In this document: positions 5,313 to 12,854 of the stretch, piece by piece
How the letters are laid out: every line of letters starts with the position of its first letter
Position numbering within the stretch: the stretch's first letter is position 1
From: Microcaldota archaeon
GTDB lineage: Archaea; Micrarchaeota; Micrarchaeia; Anstonellales; Anstonellaceae
Length of the DNA stretch: 23,358 nt
Direction of reading: 5' to 3'
Assembly (NCBI GenBank): GCA_026413805.1
Contig: JAOAKE010000001.1
Location: 1-23,358, forward strand
Translations under genes and position numbers: made by a program
Notes under the pieces: model-generated
The model's database searches: none
Told to the model about the DNA's origin: nothing
Seen by the model: the letters and a program-made list of their open reading frames with translations, nothing else

Positions 5313-7052
5313 CTAAAGTCCTTCTTTGTAGTGCAAAGAACGGGCTGCAGAGGCAAGGCACTTGGCTGCAAACGCCAATGCTGGAAGGGCAAGGATTGGA
5401 GAGAGGGCCAAAGGCGCCGAAAAATATGCAAGGCAGTAGAGCACTGCAAGAAAGATAAAGGAGACGCCTCCCAGAAAGTAAAGGACTGTGGAGTATTCTT
5501 CCCCTCTTCTCCCCCGCAGGAGCATCTTTATTGTAGATATAACTGCAGAATGCAAGTTCACAAGGAAGAGGGCGGAGGAAGCGAAAAAGAGAAGAAAGAA
5601 GAAAAAGAAAAGCTGGTCTATGAATTTCCACTCTTGGAACTGGCTTAAAAATATGAAGAAGAATGACACTGCGGAAGCGGCTGCAAAAAGGACTGAGTTT
5701 TTGCCTGCAAGTGACATCTGTTCCCTTGCAGAAAGCTGCTCGCTGTGGTTAAATACAGGCGGAAGGCGCTCTATAATATGGTAATAGCGGTAGCTTTCAG
5801 AAATCGCACGCCGAATCCCAATTGCTGTAGAGCGGACAAGCCGGAGGTTCTTAATGAAAAACAAGGGGACTCCCTGGATAACCAACTTGTACGCTTCGTT
5901 CTCTTTTCCACTCAGCCAAGCGGAAACAAACGAGGAGAGGATTATTGCAAAAGCGAAGTTTCCAAGGAACCCTTCTGAAACCAAGCCTGCTGAGACTCCT
6001 TGGCTGAGAAGAAGGAGGGAAAGCTCAGACATTGGAAGCAGGTAAATCGCACAGAAGGCTGCGCTTCTCCCATTATACCCTGAAAGATAGGAAGGAATGC
6101 CCGCTGCAAAAAACCGAACCACCAGCCCAAGCACTACAAAAATGGCAAGAAAGCCAACGTCCCGTGCAACTGCATGCACGTTTACCGCAAGACCTATTGA
6201 AAAGAAAAAGAAGGCGGCAAAAAGGTAGCTGAAAGGCCTTATTTTTTCCTCTATTCTGCGTGCTTCAGCCGAGCCTGCAATTGTGCTTCCTGCAAGAAAT
6301 GCCCCAACTGAAAAAGAGAGGCCTATCCACTCTGAAAAATAGCCGATCAATAAGGCGAGGCTGACTGATGCCAGTATTAGAAGCTCATCTGAATGGGAGA
6401 TGAGAGAGAGAAAGCGCGAGATTACCTTGGAAAGCACAAAATAGGCAAAGACAAAGGTAAGGAGCACGCGAACCAGTGAGATGACGAAGGAGTAATCTGT
6501 GAAGCTGATTGGCGGGTTGGCAATCAGGCCAAGAAAGAAAACCACCAGCAGGTCCTCAATTATCAATATTGAGATGATAAATGAAGATTCCTGCCGCTTG
6601 GACTTGCCTGATGCTTCAAGAAGCTTTACCACGATGGGAGTGGAAGAAAATGAAAGTGCGATGCTTACTAAAGCTGCTGCAGGGGCATCCATTCCCAGCA
6701 GCGAAAAGAATGCGAAAAATGAAAGATAAACTAGCAGGACCTTCAATATTGCCGAAAGAAAGGTAAAAAGCCCAAGCTGGACAAGTTTTATAGCCGAAAA
6801 TTCAAGCCCTATCCCGAACAATATTAGTGCTGAGCCTATAAGGGCAAAAAGGGAAACCAGCGATGGGTCAGAGATCATTATGTTGTTAAGGCGAATGCCG
6901 AGGACTTCTGCCCCTGCAAGTGGGCTTGATGGACCAATTATAATTCCTGCAAGAAGAACCCCTAGGATAGTAGGGAGCCTAAACCTGTCAAAAAATAGCG
7001 CAAACAGCATGATTACCGTTACGGAAATGCCTACTGCCAGAGGGGCATCCAT
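5313..7052 (-). CDS. CPA2/KefB-type cation:proton antiporter
   Basis: A 579-residue integral membrane protein of the monovalent cation:proton antiporter-2 family. About twelve hydrophobic helices fill residues 1-390, with family signatures RLPTILGVLLAGIIIGP near residue 24, LFGIGLEF in the fourth helix, SIALSFSSTPIVVKLL and the GAFLAG/FFFSIGL segments. No C-terminal RCK/TrkA-N nucleotide-binding domain is present. Instead residues ~395-579 form an extra region with a basic amphipathic linker and four more hydrophobic helices, ending in YKEGL. The ion carried cannot be read from sequence. The ATG at 7,052 has TATTTATT about 24 nt upstream, so it is likely leaderless. Two 9-bp direct repeats lie just upstream of that TATA box. 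The 3' end faces the 131-residue protein. Confidence 0.88.
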   Translation of the reverse strand: MDAPLAVGISVTVIMLFALFFDRFRLPTILGVLLAGIIIGPSSPLAGAEVLGIRLNNIMISDPSLVSLFALIGSALILFGIGLEFSAIKLVQLGLFTFLSAILKVLLVYLSFFAFFSLLGMDAPAAALVSIALSFSSTPIVVKLLEASGKSKRQESSFIISILIIEDLLVVFFLGLIANPPISFTDYSFVISLVRVLLTFVFAYFVLSKVISRFLSLISHSDELLILASVSLALLIGYFSEWIGLSFSVGAFLAGSTIAGSAEARRIEEKIRPFSYLFAAFFFFSIGLAVNVHAVARDVGFLAIFVVLGLVVRFFAAGIPSYLSGYNGRSAAFCAIYLLPMSELSLLLLSQGVSAGLVSEGFLGNFAFAIILSSFVSAWLSGKENEAYKLVIQGVPLFFIKNLRLVRSTAIGIRRAISESYRYYHIIERLPPVFNHSEQLSAREQMSLAGKNSVLFAAASAVSFFFIFLSQFQEWKFIDQLFFFFFLLFFASSALFLVNLHSAVISTIKMLLRGRRGEEYSTVLYFLGGVSFIFLAVLYCLAYFSAPLALSPILALPALAFAAKCLASAARSLHYKEGL

Positions 7053-7071
7053 AGGCTGAAATTAGAGGCAC

Positions 7072-7101
7072 ACAAATAAATAGGCAACTTACAGGCAACT
7101 T
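7072..7101 (-). promoter_or_regulatory. Antiporter promoter with 9-bp tandem repeats upstream of TATA
   Basis: On the minus strand AAGTTGCCT occurs twice (7093-7101 and 7082-7090, period 11 bp, one helical turn) immediately upstream of TATTTATT (about 7072-7079). The ATG at 7,052 is ~24 nt beyond the TATA box. Same-face repeats abutting the TATA box suggest a binding site for a dimeric regulator or activator; no regulator is identified. Confidence 0.45.
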
Positions 7102-7115
7102 GAAAAAGAAGTGGG

Positions 7116-7457
7116 CTAGCAAGCTGTAGAAACTCCTGACATGAGGATGTTTAGTATTTCAGGGGCAATGCTGGCAATAAGAAGCCCTATTATCGCTCCT
7201 GTAAGGCAAGAGGTTGCCCAGACATTTGCCCTTGCACGAGTCTCAGCGCCCATCATCTGCCCAACTGCATATATCACTGAGGCAAGAAGGACCATCAGCA
7301 TTGCTGCTACTGGCACAAGGCCGCGAAGCCCTCCGCAAAGCTCCTCCAATGCCTGCTGAAGCTGGGAGGTTGGCTGTGCAAAAGAAATGCTGGCAAGGAG
7401 GGTGAATGCAAACAAAATATATGCAAGCCTCATTCTACTCATTTTTGCACCGAACAT
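7116..7457 (-). CDS. Secreted two-helix TrbC/VirB2-like (pilin-like) protein
   Basis: A 113-residue protein, or 108 residues from the ATG at 7,442. A signal peptide (LAYILFAFTLLASISFA) ends near the first Gln, followed by a short polar segment with a cysteine (LCGGLRG), a hydrophobic helix (LVPVAAMLMVLLASVIYAVG), a charged loop (QMMGAETRARAN) and a second hydrophobic helix (LTGAIIGLLIASIAP). It ends in Ser-Thr-Ala-Cys. Signal plus two helices around a charged loop is the layout of TrbC/VirB2 conjugative pilins and of abundant small membrane proteins in DPANN-like archaea. The C-terminal Cys and the one after the signal peptide could bond. The C terminus matches the partial gene at 1-63, so at least two copies exist. 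TTTAAA around 7,474-7,479 serves as promoter. Confidence 0.65.
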   Translation of the reverse strand: MFGAKMSRMRLAYILFAFTLLASISFAQPTSQLQQALEELCGGLRGLVPVAAMLMVLLASVIYAVGQMMGAETRARANVWATSCLTGAIIGLLIASIAPEILNILMSGVSTAC

Positions 7458-7471
7458 AAATGTTCAACAAC

Positions 7472-7484
7472 AGTTTAAAAAACT
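7472..7484. promoter_or_regulatory. TATA element between the pilin-like gene and the NFACT-R operon
   Basis: AGTTTAAAAAACT is TATA-like on both strands. Its centre near 7,478 lies 26 nt before the GTG at 7,504, supporting that start as leaderless. On the minus strand initiation would fall near 7,450, between the two possible ATGs of the pilin-like gene (7,457 and 7,442), which would favour 7,442. Confidence 0.5.
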
Positions 7485-7503
7485 ACAACTTTGGAAGAGA
7501 AAC

Positions 7504-8277
7504 GTGGAAATTAAACTTGACTGGAGAAAGTCTGCAAAAGAGAATGCTTCAGAGCTTTACAGGCAGGCAAAAGAGCTTGCCTTAAAGCAGAAGGGGGCGC
7601 TTGCAGCACTGCAAAAAGCTGAAGAAGAGCTTGGAAGGGTTGCTGCTGAGCAGGCAAGTGCCTTAAAAGAGAAAAAAGGGCCCATTATGAAAAGGAAGAG
7701 AGAGTGGTATGAGCGCTATCGCTGGTTTTTCACCTCTGGCAGAAGGCTGGTGGTTGCAGGAAGGGATGCGAAGCAAAACGACTTGCTGGTGGCAAAGGTC
7801 ATGGGAGATTCAGACCTGTTTTTTCATGCAGATATCCAAGGGGCGCCTGCTACTATATTGATTGGAGGCAAGTGGGCTTCGCAGAAAGAAAAGCAAGAAG
7901 CTGCCCAGTTTGCAGCTTCGCACTCGTCAGCTTGGAAAGCCGGCGCAGCTGCGGTTGATGTTTATGCTGTTGAGAAGAGGCAGCTTTCTAAGCACGCACA
8001 AGGCGGCTATGTCGGGGCTGGCGGGTTTGCCATTTCAGGCGAGCGAGAGTGGTTCCGCGCAACTCCGTTGGGGCTGGCATTGGGCAAAAAGGAAGGGGTT
8101 GTAGTATGCCTTCCGCTTTGCCATGATGACTCGCAAAAGATGCGATTTTCCCTTTTCCCAGGGGTGACTGAAAAGGGAGAAGCTGCAAAGGCCATGGCAA
8201 AGGCGATTTCGGCCAGCGTGGATGAAATCCTGCTTGCCCTGCCATCTGGGAAGTTTTCAATTAAGGAGAGAAGTTGA
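7504..8277 (+). CDS. Stand-alone NFACT-R (DUF814) domain protein
   Basis: A 257-residue protein that corresponds only to the C-terminal half of RqcH/NEMF-type proteins, which bind stalled large ribosomal subunits. Residues 1-60 form a helical arm with the typical SAKENASELYRQAKEL start of the CC-M region; residues ~65-190 are the NFACT-R domain, with WFFTSGRRLVVAGRDAKQND at 74-93 and HADIQGAP at 108-115. The NFACT-N domain, the HhH region and most of the coiled coil are absent. Eukaryotic CCDC25/Jlp2 and some prokaryotic proteins carry NFACT-R alone, so this may be a distinct type, not a broken gene. The GTG at 7,504 is preferred: a TATA element lies 26 nt upstream, and earlier residues of the frame run back across the divergent promoter and antisense to the pilin-like gene. 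The stop overlaps the next ATG (TGATG). Confidence 0.85.
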   Translation: MEIKLDWRKSAKENASELYRQAKELALKQKGALAALQKAEEELGRVAAEQASALKEKKGPIMKRKREWYERYRWFFTSGRRLVVAGRDAKQNDLLVAKVMGDSDLFFHADIQGAPATILIGGKWASQKEKQEAAQFAASHSSAWKAGAAAVDVYAVEKRQLSKHAQGGYVGAGGFAISGEREWFRATPLGLALGKKEGVVVCLPLCHDDSQKMRFSLFPGVTEKGEAAKAMAKAISASVDEILLALPSGKFSIKERS

Positions 8278-8822
8278 TGGCAAGTGGATTCCAAAGAATC
8301 GCGCAGCACACCTTCATGCTTCGCGTGGATGAGCGGGTTTGCGGCACTGTTTACCTGATTGAGGAGGATGGCAAGCGCCTTGTTGTTGACTCGGGAGATG
8401 GAAGGCTAAAGCTGGGCTTTGTGCCAGACGTCTGCATACTCACGCACGGGCATTTTGACCACACACAGGGAGTAAGGAAGGATTGGCCTTCTGTGCTTTT
8501 GCATCCTGCTGAGTTCGGCTTTGAAGGTCTTTATGTGCACATTCCAGCCAATGCAAGGCCGCTGCACCTGAAAACGCTGGGATTCGGCTCGCACCAACTG
8601 GAATTTTTGCATACGCCAGGCCATACGCCCGGAAGCATCTGCATCCTTGACAGAAAGACAGGATGCCTTTTCTCAGGAGACACCAAATTTGCAGATGGCG
8701 AAGTTGGGAGGACGGACCTTGGCGGAAATGAGGATGAGCTTAAAAAAAGCCTGGGAATGATTGAAAAAATGGAATATAGGCTTCTCTGCCCCGGGCATGG
8801 GGAGTTGGAGCTGAAAGAATGA
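8277..8822 (+). CDS. MBL-fold metallohydrolase (glyoxalase II-like)
   Basis: A 181-residue compact MBL-fold hydrolase with a full ligand set: His57, His59, Asp61 and His62 in THGHFDH, His116 in HTPGHTPGS, Asp135 in FSGDTKF and His174 in CPGHGE. This is the two-zinc arrangement of glyoxalase II-like thioesterases and related hydrolases; the substrate is not indicated. It is intact, in contrast to the degenerate MBL gene at 4,210. The ATG at 8,277 overlaps the TGA of the NFACT-R gene, with GGAG nearby, and its own stop overlaps the next ATG (ATGA). The three genes are thus translationally coupled. Whether the operon has one shared purpose is unknown. Confidence 0.9.
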   Translation: MASGFQRIAQHTFMLRVDERVCGTVYLIEEDGKRLVVDSGDGRLKLGFVPDVCILTHGHFDHTQGVRKDWPSVLLHPAEFGFEGLYVHIPANARPLHLKTLGFGSHQLEFLHTPGHTPGSICILDRKTGCLFSGDTKFADGEVGRTDLGGNEDELKKSLGMIEKMEYRLLCPGHGELELKE

Positions 8823-9469
8823 GCGGCAATGAAAAAAATTTTGAATTTCTAAAGAGATACAAGGAGAAAAGGGAAGAGATAGAGAAACGGGTTGGGGAAT
8901 TCTCAAAGAAAAGGCAGGCTTCTGGGAGGGAATTGTTTGAAGAACTGGCCTTTTGCCTTCTTACCCCTCAGAGCAAGGCGCTTTCCTGCCATGAGGCAGT
9001 CTGTGACTTGAAAAAAAGCGGGCTGCTTTTTGCAGGGTCTGCCAAGCAAATCGAGAGGGCGCTAAAAGGAAAGGCGAGGTTTCACAAAAAGAAAGCGAGG
9101 TACATATTGCTTGCAAGAAAGCAGTTTGAAGAAGATGGATTTGAGGCTTTAAAGCGGCTTACTTTTTCAGGAAGCGAAATAGAGGCAAGGGAAAGGCTGA
9201 TTAACAAAATAAAAGGCTTGGGGCTGAAGGAAGCGAGCCATTACCTGCGAAATGTTGGGCGAGGAAGCAGCCTGGCAATACTTGACCGGCATGTCATGAA
9301 AAACCTAAATAGATGGGGGGCGATAAGAAAGATTCCAAGGTCCATGACAAGGCGCAATTACTTGCAAATTGAGAAGAAAATGGCACTTTTTTGCAAAAGA
9401 AATAGGATTCCGATGGCGCACCTTGACCTGTTTTTCTGGTCAGAAGAGACAGGGTTTATTTTCAAGTAA
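8819..9469 (+). CDS. ogg: 8-oxoguanine DNA glycosylase/AP lyase, archaeal Ogg type
   Basis: A 216-residue helix-hairpin-helix glycosylase of the archaeal Ogg2 family, which removes 8-oxoguanine from DNA and cleaves the abasic site. The signature region is complete: the HhH hairpin IKGLGLKEASHYLRNVG at residues 131-147 with the predicted Schiff-base lysine Lys137, and the catalytic Asp156 in ILDRHVMKNL. The N-terminal block FEELAFCLLTPQSKA is also typical. There is no Fe-S cluster motif, unlike endonuclease III. Length matches the family. The ATG overlaps the stop of the MBL gene by four bases. Together with sod and the endonuclease IV-like gene in the suf operon, it makes oxidative damage repair a recurring theme of this window. 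Confidence 0.93.
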   Translation: MSGNEKNFEFLKRYKEKREEIEKRVGEFSKKRQASGRELFEELAFCLLTPQSKALSCHEAVCDLKKSGLLFAGSAKQIERALKGKARFHKKKARYILLARKQFEEDGFEALKRLTFSGSEIEARERLINKIKGLGLKEASHYLRNVGRGSSLAILDRHVMKNLNRWGAIRKIPRSMTRRNYLQIEKKMALFCKRNRIPMAHLDLFFWSEETGFIFK

Positions 9470-9603
9470 GGCTATTTTGAAATTTTGCCTTTGCCAGCCT
9501 GAAATGGGTAGTGCCATGGTTTTTTGCTTTTATATTTACACTAATTTCGGAATCTGACGACAACTTATTAAAAGTGTTGTGGAGATAAATATAGGGGAGA
9601 GTT
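9470..9603 (+). promoter_or_regulatory. Intergenic: T-run terminator, then promoter of the 9,604 gene
   Basis: The first part holds T-rich runs (GGTTTTTTGC near 9,518-9,526, then TTTTATATTT) that probably end the ogg operon. CTTATTAAAAG around 9,563-9,573 looks like a TATA box, giving a start near 9,595. GGGGAGAG directly before the ATG at 9,604 is the ribosome site. No RNA gene was seen here. Confidence 0.4.
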
Positions 9604-10248
9604 ATGGAGAGCAAAATAAAGGGGCATATGTTTGGGGCGGAGAAGCCGCCATGGAGCCTTAAAAAGAAATTGGTTGTTTGGGGAACTGCTGCTGCACTGG
9701 CGCTTGGAAGCGGCGGGGCGTACTACTTTTTTTCGCACAAGGCGCTGATGGATGAAATTGACAGAAAAGCTGCAGAAATAGTAAGGTATGCTCCGCAGAT
9801 GGGAGAGGAGAGGGCAAGAAAAGCAGCTGAAGTCCTTGTCAAAAGAAAGCTGCCCGGCTCAAAAATAAGCAAGGAGGCAATAGCTGCTCTGCAGGGGATT
9901 ATTGACACCTCAGAGGTGGCAAAAAGGCACGGGATAGGAATTGACTATGTGCTGGGCGTAGTGATGAAAAACCCGAGGCTAATATCTCTTGGCCCAAAAA
10001 GGGATGCTGAAGGGAACCTGCTTATTTCTTTCAGCCCTGCAAAAGACCCGTCAAAAAGCCCTTCACAAGAGGCGATTCGTGGAAGCGAGGCTCTCAACCT
10101 TTTTCATGAGCTCCCGCCTCGGCTGAGGGCAGAGATTGCAGGGCTGGAATACGCTCCTTCATATGAAGAAGTGCAAAAAGAAGAGCCTATGCCCAAAAAG
10201 CCTCCTGAAAAGAAAGGGAAGGCAAAGGTGCAAAAACAAAAGCCTTGA
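9604..10248 (+). CDS. Membrane-anchored protein with Lys/Pro-rich tail, unknown
   Basis: A 214-residue protein I do not recognise. A basic N terminus (WSLKKKL) precedes one hydrophobic helix (about residues 24-43, LVVWGTAAALALGSGGAYYF), with no clear signal-peptidase site, so it is probably a single-pass anchored protein. Residues 45-120 are helical and charged, with repeated Glu-Arg-Ala-Arg-Lys-Ala-Ala-like patterning and a segment VAKRHGIGIDYVLGVV that has a helix-turn-helix look without being a convincing HTH. The last 30 residues (QKEEPMPKKPPEKKGKAK...) are Lys/Pro/Glu rich and probably disordered. GGGGAG precedes the ATG. It stands alone between the ogg operon and the suf regulator, with its own promoter. 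Confidence 0.7.
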   Translation: MESKIKGHMFGAEKPPWSLKKKLVVWGTAAALALGSGGAYYFFSHKALMDEIDRKAAEIVRYAPQMGEERARKAAEVLVKRKLPGSKISKEAIAALQGIIDTSEVAKRHGIGIDYVLGVVMKNPRLISLGPKRDAEGNLLISFSPAKDPSKSPSQEAIRGSEALNLFHELPPRLRAEIAGLEYAPSYEEVQKEEPMPKKPPEKKGKAKVQKQKP

Positions 10249-10272
10249 TGGGCTTGAAAGGGCTGGTAGGGA

Positions 10273-10315
10273 GATATTAATATTTTTGCCCACTAATTGT
10301 TTAACAATTGTTAAG
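10273..10315 (+). promoter_or_regulatory. Promoter and palindromic operator of the suf operon
   Basis: GATATTAATATTTTT (10,273-10,287) is the likely TATA box, putting the transcription start near 10,304. At that spot lie two overlapping perfect inverted repeats: AATTGTTTAACAATT (10,295-10,309, 7-bp arms around one T) and TTAACAATTGTTAA (10,301-10,314, no spacer). A dimeric regulator bound here would block initiation, so autorepression by the HTH protein encoded just downstream is the natural reading. The right part, AATTGTTAAG, is repeated in the sod promoter. Confidence 0.6.
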
Positions 10316-10325
10316 TGGTGGTTTG

Positions 10326-10664
10326 GTGCTCCCATGCGCAGAGGTGCATTGGAAAATATTGCCTGCTGTTTGCCGAGAGCTTGCCTTGTGCATGCGAAAA
10401 AAGGGCATGGCGCAGACAAAAATAGCAATGCTTATCGGCTCCACCCCTGCTGCCGTCTCACAATATATCTCTGGAAGGAGAGGAGGGGGAAGGTTGAGTG
10501 CAAGGGCAAAAAAAGAATGCAAAAAGCTGGCAGGCAAGATAGCTTCCGGGAAGGTGGAAAAGGAAAAAATAGATATTGAAATGGCGAGGATAGTTGCGAT
10601 TGAAAAAATCTCGCGCAATGGCGGAGCAGCTCCTTGCAGAATCTGTGCAGCTCCACTTGGCTAA
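10326..10664 (+). CDS. Cys-rich HTH transcriptional regulator (COG2522-like), leader gene of the suf operon
   Basis: A 112-residue XRE-type regulator of the archaeal family whose members begin with a short ...PC-x-x-x... motif, carry an HTH, and end in Cys-x2-Cys. The HTH lies around residues 28-49 (AQTKIAMLIGSTPAAVSQYISG). Cysteines are at 4, 16, 22, 65, 104 and 107, the last two in APCRICAAP. That set could hold an Fe-S cluster or zinc, or sense redox; this is inference, by analogy with bacterial IscR and SufR, which are unrelated folds. GTG at 10,326 is chosen because the family motif starts right after it and GGTGG lies just upstream; TTG at 10,308 would start inside the palindrome. Its stop abuts the first possible sufC start, so regulator and suf genes share one transcript. 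Confidence 0.78.
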   Translation: MLPCAEVHWKILPAVCRELALCMRKKGMAQTKIAMLIGSTPAAVSQYISGRRGGGRLSARAKKECKKLAGKIASGKVEKEKIDIEMARIVAIEKISRNGGAAPCRICAAPLG

Positions 10665-10676
10665 ATGGTGTGGTGG

Positions 10677-11414
10677 ATGGCGCTTTTGGAATTGGAAAAC
10701 CTGAGGGTTTTTGTTGCTGAAAAAGAGGTAGTAAAAGGAATATCGCTCCAGATAAATGCTGGCGAAGTCCATTTAATAATGGGGCAGAACGGCGCTGGCA
10801 AAAGCAGCCTCCTTAATGCATTGGCTGGGCATCCGCGCTTCAAGGCAGAAGGAAAGGCATTGTTTGATGGCGAGAACCTGCTTTCTTTAAAGCCACATGA
10901 GAGAGCTCGCCGAGGGCTTTTTTTGGCATTCCAGCAGCCGCACGAAGTAGCTGGTGTTTCAATTTCCAATTTTTTAAGAAGGGCGTATTGTGCAAGGTTT
11001 GGAAAGGAAATATCAGTTTCTGAATTTGAAAAAATATTGCAAGAAAGGATGCGGCTTTTGGCCATGGACCCTTCTTTTGCGCTAAGAGGGCTAAATGAAG
11101 GCTTCTCAGGGGGTGAAAAAAAAAGAAGCGAAATATTGCAGCTGGCGGTGCTGCAGCCCCGACTGGCAATGCTGGATGAGCCTGACTCAGGAGTAGACGT
11201 AGATTCCCTTGGAAAGATTGTGGGCATGCTTTCTGCGGCACGGCAGAAAGAAACTGCGCTTTTGATGGTGACTCATTATGCAAGGGTGCTGCGAAGCATA
11301 AGGATAGACCGGGTTTATGTAATGAAAGGCGGGCAAATTGTGGCAAGCGGAGACGGAAGGCTTGCCCAAAAAATAGAGGACGAAGGCTATTCGTGGATAG
11401 ATGAAGCGCTCTGA
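10677..11414 (+). CDS. sufC: Fe-S cluster assembly ATPase SufC
   Basis: A 245-residue ABC-type ATPase that partners SufB and SufD in the SufBCD scaffold complex; it is soluble and not a transporter. Walker A is GQNGAGKSS (residues 36-44), the Q-loop LAFQQP follows, the ABC signature is FSGGEKKR and Walker B is LAMLDEPDSG with the SufC-typical Glu-Pro-Asp-Ser-Gly-Val-Asp. An H-loop His sits in MVTHYARVL. ATG at 10,677 is chosen over the in-frame ATG at 10,665 because GGTGTGGTGG between them can serve as ribosome site; the longer form would add only four residues. The stop is followed directly by sufB. Confidence 0.96.
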   Translation: MALLELENLRVFVAEKEVVKGISLQINAGEVHLIMGQNGAGKSSLLNALAGHPRFKAEGKALFDGENLLSLKPHERARRGLFLAFQQPHEVAGVSISNFLRRAYCARFGKEISVSEFEKILQERMRLLAMDPSFALRGLNEGFSGGEKKRSEILQLAVLQPRLAMLDEPDSGVDVDSLGKIVGMLSAARQKETALLMVTHYARVLRSIRIDRVYVMKGGQIVASGDGRLAQKIEDEGYSWIDEAL

Positions 11415-11423
11415 GTGGTTTTG

Positions 11424-12854
11424 ATGGCAGGGGAAATCGCGAGGTTTTATGGAAAGGATGCTGAACTTTCAGAAGAGCCAAGCGCAAGCGCTCTTAGCAA
11501 AGTGATTTCAAAAAAAGCAAGGGAGGCAGGGCTGACAAAAAGCATCGTCAAGGAAATTTCGGACTTGAAAGGCGAGCCGGATTGGATGCGCGAATTTAGG
11601 ATTCGCTCATTTGAGATATTTGAAAAAAAGCCCATGCCATCTTGGGGGCCAGACCTTTCAGGCCTTGACTTTGGCTCTATTGTCGGCTTTGTGCGGCCAA
11701 AAGGCAGTGAGCAGCAGCCAAACAGCTGGGAAGAGGTCCCTGCAGAGATAAAAGAGACATTTGAAAGGCTGGGCATACCTGAAGCTGAGCGGAAGTTCTT
11801 GGCAGGAGTAGGGGCGCAGTATGACTCCGAGGTGCTCTACAAATCAATTCGCAAGAGCATATCAGAGCTGGGGGTTATCTTTACTGACATGGACAGCGCA
11901 GTAAAAGAATATCCTGAAATTGTAAAGCCGCATTTCATGACAAAGTGCGTCCCTCCCAATGACAACAAGTTTGCTGCCCTTCACGGGGCATTTTGGTCAG
12001 GGGGCTCGTTTGTTTATGTTCCCAAAGGAGTGAAGGTCCAACAGCCCTTGCAAATTTACTTTATGATGAACTACCCTGGCTTTGGGCAGTTTGAACACAC
12101 CCTCATCATTGCGGAGGAAGGAAGCCAGGTGCACTATATTGAAGGCTGCTCTGCCCCGCATTATACAAAAAATTCCCTCCACTCTGCGGTAGTTGAGATA
12201 TTTGCGCATAAGAACAGCAGGGTGCGGTATACCTCTATACAGAACTGGAGCAAGAATGTCTATAACTTGAATACTAAAAGGGCGCTCGTGCATGAAGGGG
12301 CAGTGATGGAATGGGTTAGCGGGACACTTGGCTCTGGGACCACCATGCTTTATCCATGCAGCGTCCTTCTTGGAAAAGGCGCAAGGGCAGAGCATTTGTC
12401 AATTGCGCTTGCTGGCAAGGGACAGGTGAAAGACACTGGCGCAAAGATACTTCACATGGCGCCAAGCACCTGCTCTAAGGTCGTCTCAAAATCAATATGC
12501 AAGGAAGGTGGGGCGGTCAGGTATAGAGGGATGCTGTTTGTTGGTCCGCAGTGCGAAGGGGCAAAGGCGAATGTACGCTGCGACTCATTAATTGCAGATT
12601 CCAGCTCTATTGCCGAAACCCTGCCCACCATAGAGGTGAAAGGAGGGGCAGCAACCATTGGGCACGAGGCCTCTGTTGGCAGGATTTCTGAAGAGCAGCT
12701 TTTCTATTTGATGAGCAGGGGAATTGACAGCGAAGAGGCAGTTTCAATGATAGTGCGCGGGTTCATTGAACCCATAGTAAAGGAGCTGCCACTTGAATAT
12801 GCGGTGGAAATGAACCGACTTATAGAAATGGAGATGGAGGGCTCGGTGGGATGA
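11424..12854 (+). CDS. sufB: Fe-S cluster assembly scaffold SufB
   Basis: A 476-residue SufB, the scaffold subunit on which the cluster is built. The beta-helix core is recognisable from YPGFGQFEHTLII and EEGSQVHYIEGCSAP through NWSKNVYNLNTKRA. The invariant SufB cysteine corresponding to E. coli Cys405 is Cys386 in NVRCDSLI, and the partner glutamate is Glu404 in PTIEVKG. The ending (HEASVGRISEEQLFYLMSRG) is the shared SufB/SufD C-terminal helix region that contacts SufC. ATG at 11,424 fits best with GAGTGG a few bases upstream; GTG at 11,415, immediately after the sufC stop, would add three residues. The stop overlaps the sufD start by four bases. Confidence 0.97.
   Translation: MAGEIARFYGKDAELSEEPSASALSKVISKKAREAGLTKSIVKEISDLKGEPDWMREFRIRSFEIFEKKPMPSWGPDLSGLDFGSIVGFVRPKGSEQQPNSWEEVPAEIKETFERLGIPEAERKFLAGVGAQYDSEVLYKSIRKSISELGVIFTDMDSAVKEYPEIVKPHFMTKCVPPNDNKFAALHGAFWSGGSFVYVPKGVKVQQPLQIYFMMNYPGFGQFEHTLIIAEEGSQVHYIEGCSAPHYTKNSLHSAVVEIFAHKNSRVRYTSIQNWSKNVYNLNTKRALVHEGAVMEWVSGTLGSGTTMLYPCSVLLGKGARAEHLSIALAGKGQVKDTGAKILHMAPSTCSKVVSKSICKEGGAVRYRGMLFVGPQCEGAKANVRCDSLIADSSSIAETLPTIEVKGGAATIGHEASVGRISEEQLFYLMSRGIDSEEAVSMIVRGFIEPIVKELPLEYAVEMNRLIEMEMEGSVG

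Noticed and set aside
5253..5784. Overlapping Lys/Glu/Arg-rich frames on the plus strand opposite the antiporter 3' end
   Set aside because: They are the complement of Phe/Leu/Ser-rich membrane helices, which generates such charged shadows; no ribosome site or homology is evident.
9723..9908. Small minus-strand frame inside the 9,604-10,248 gene
   Set aside because: No start-site or family support; it is an antisense shadow of the helical region.
10840..11487. 215-residue open frame antisense to sufC and the start of sufB
   Set aside because: It is wholly opposite conserved coding sequence, has no recognisable motif and low-complexity Leu/Pro/Ser composition typical of antisense shadows.
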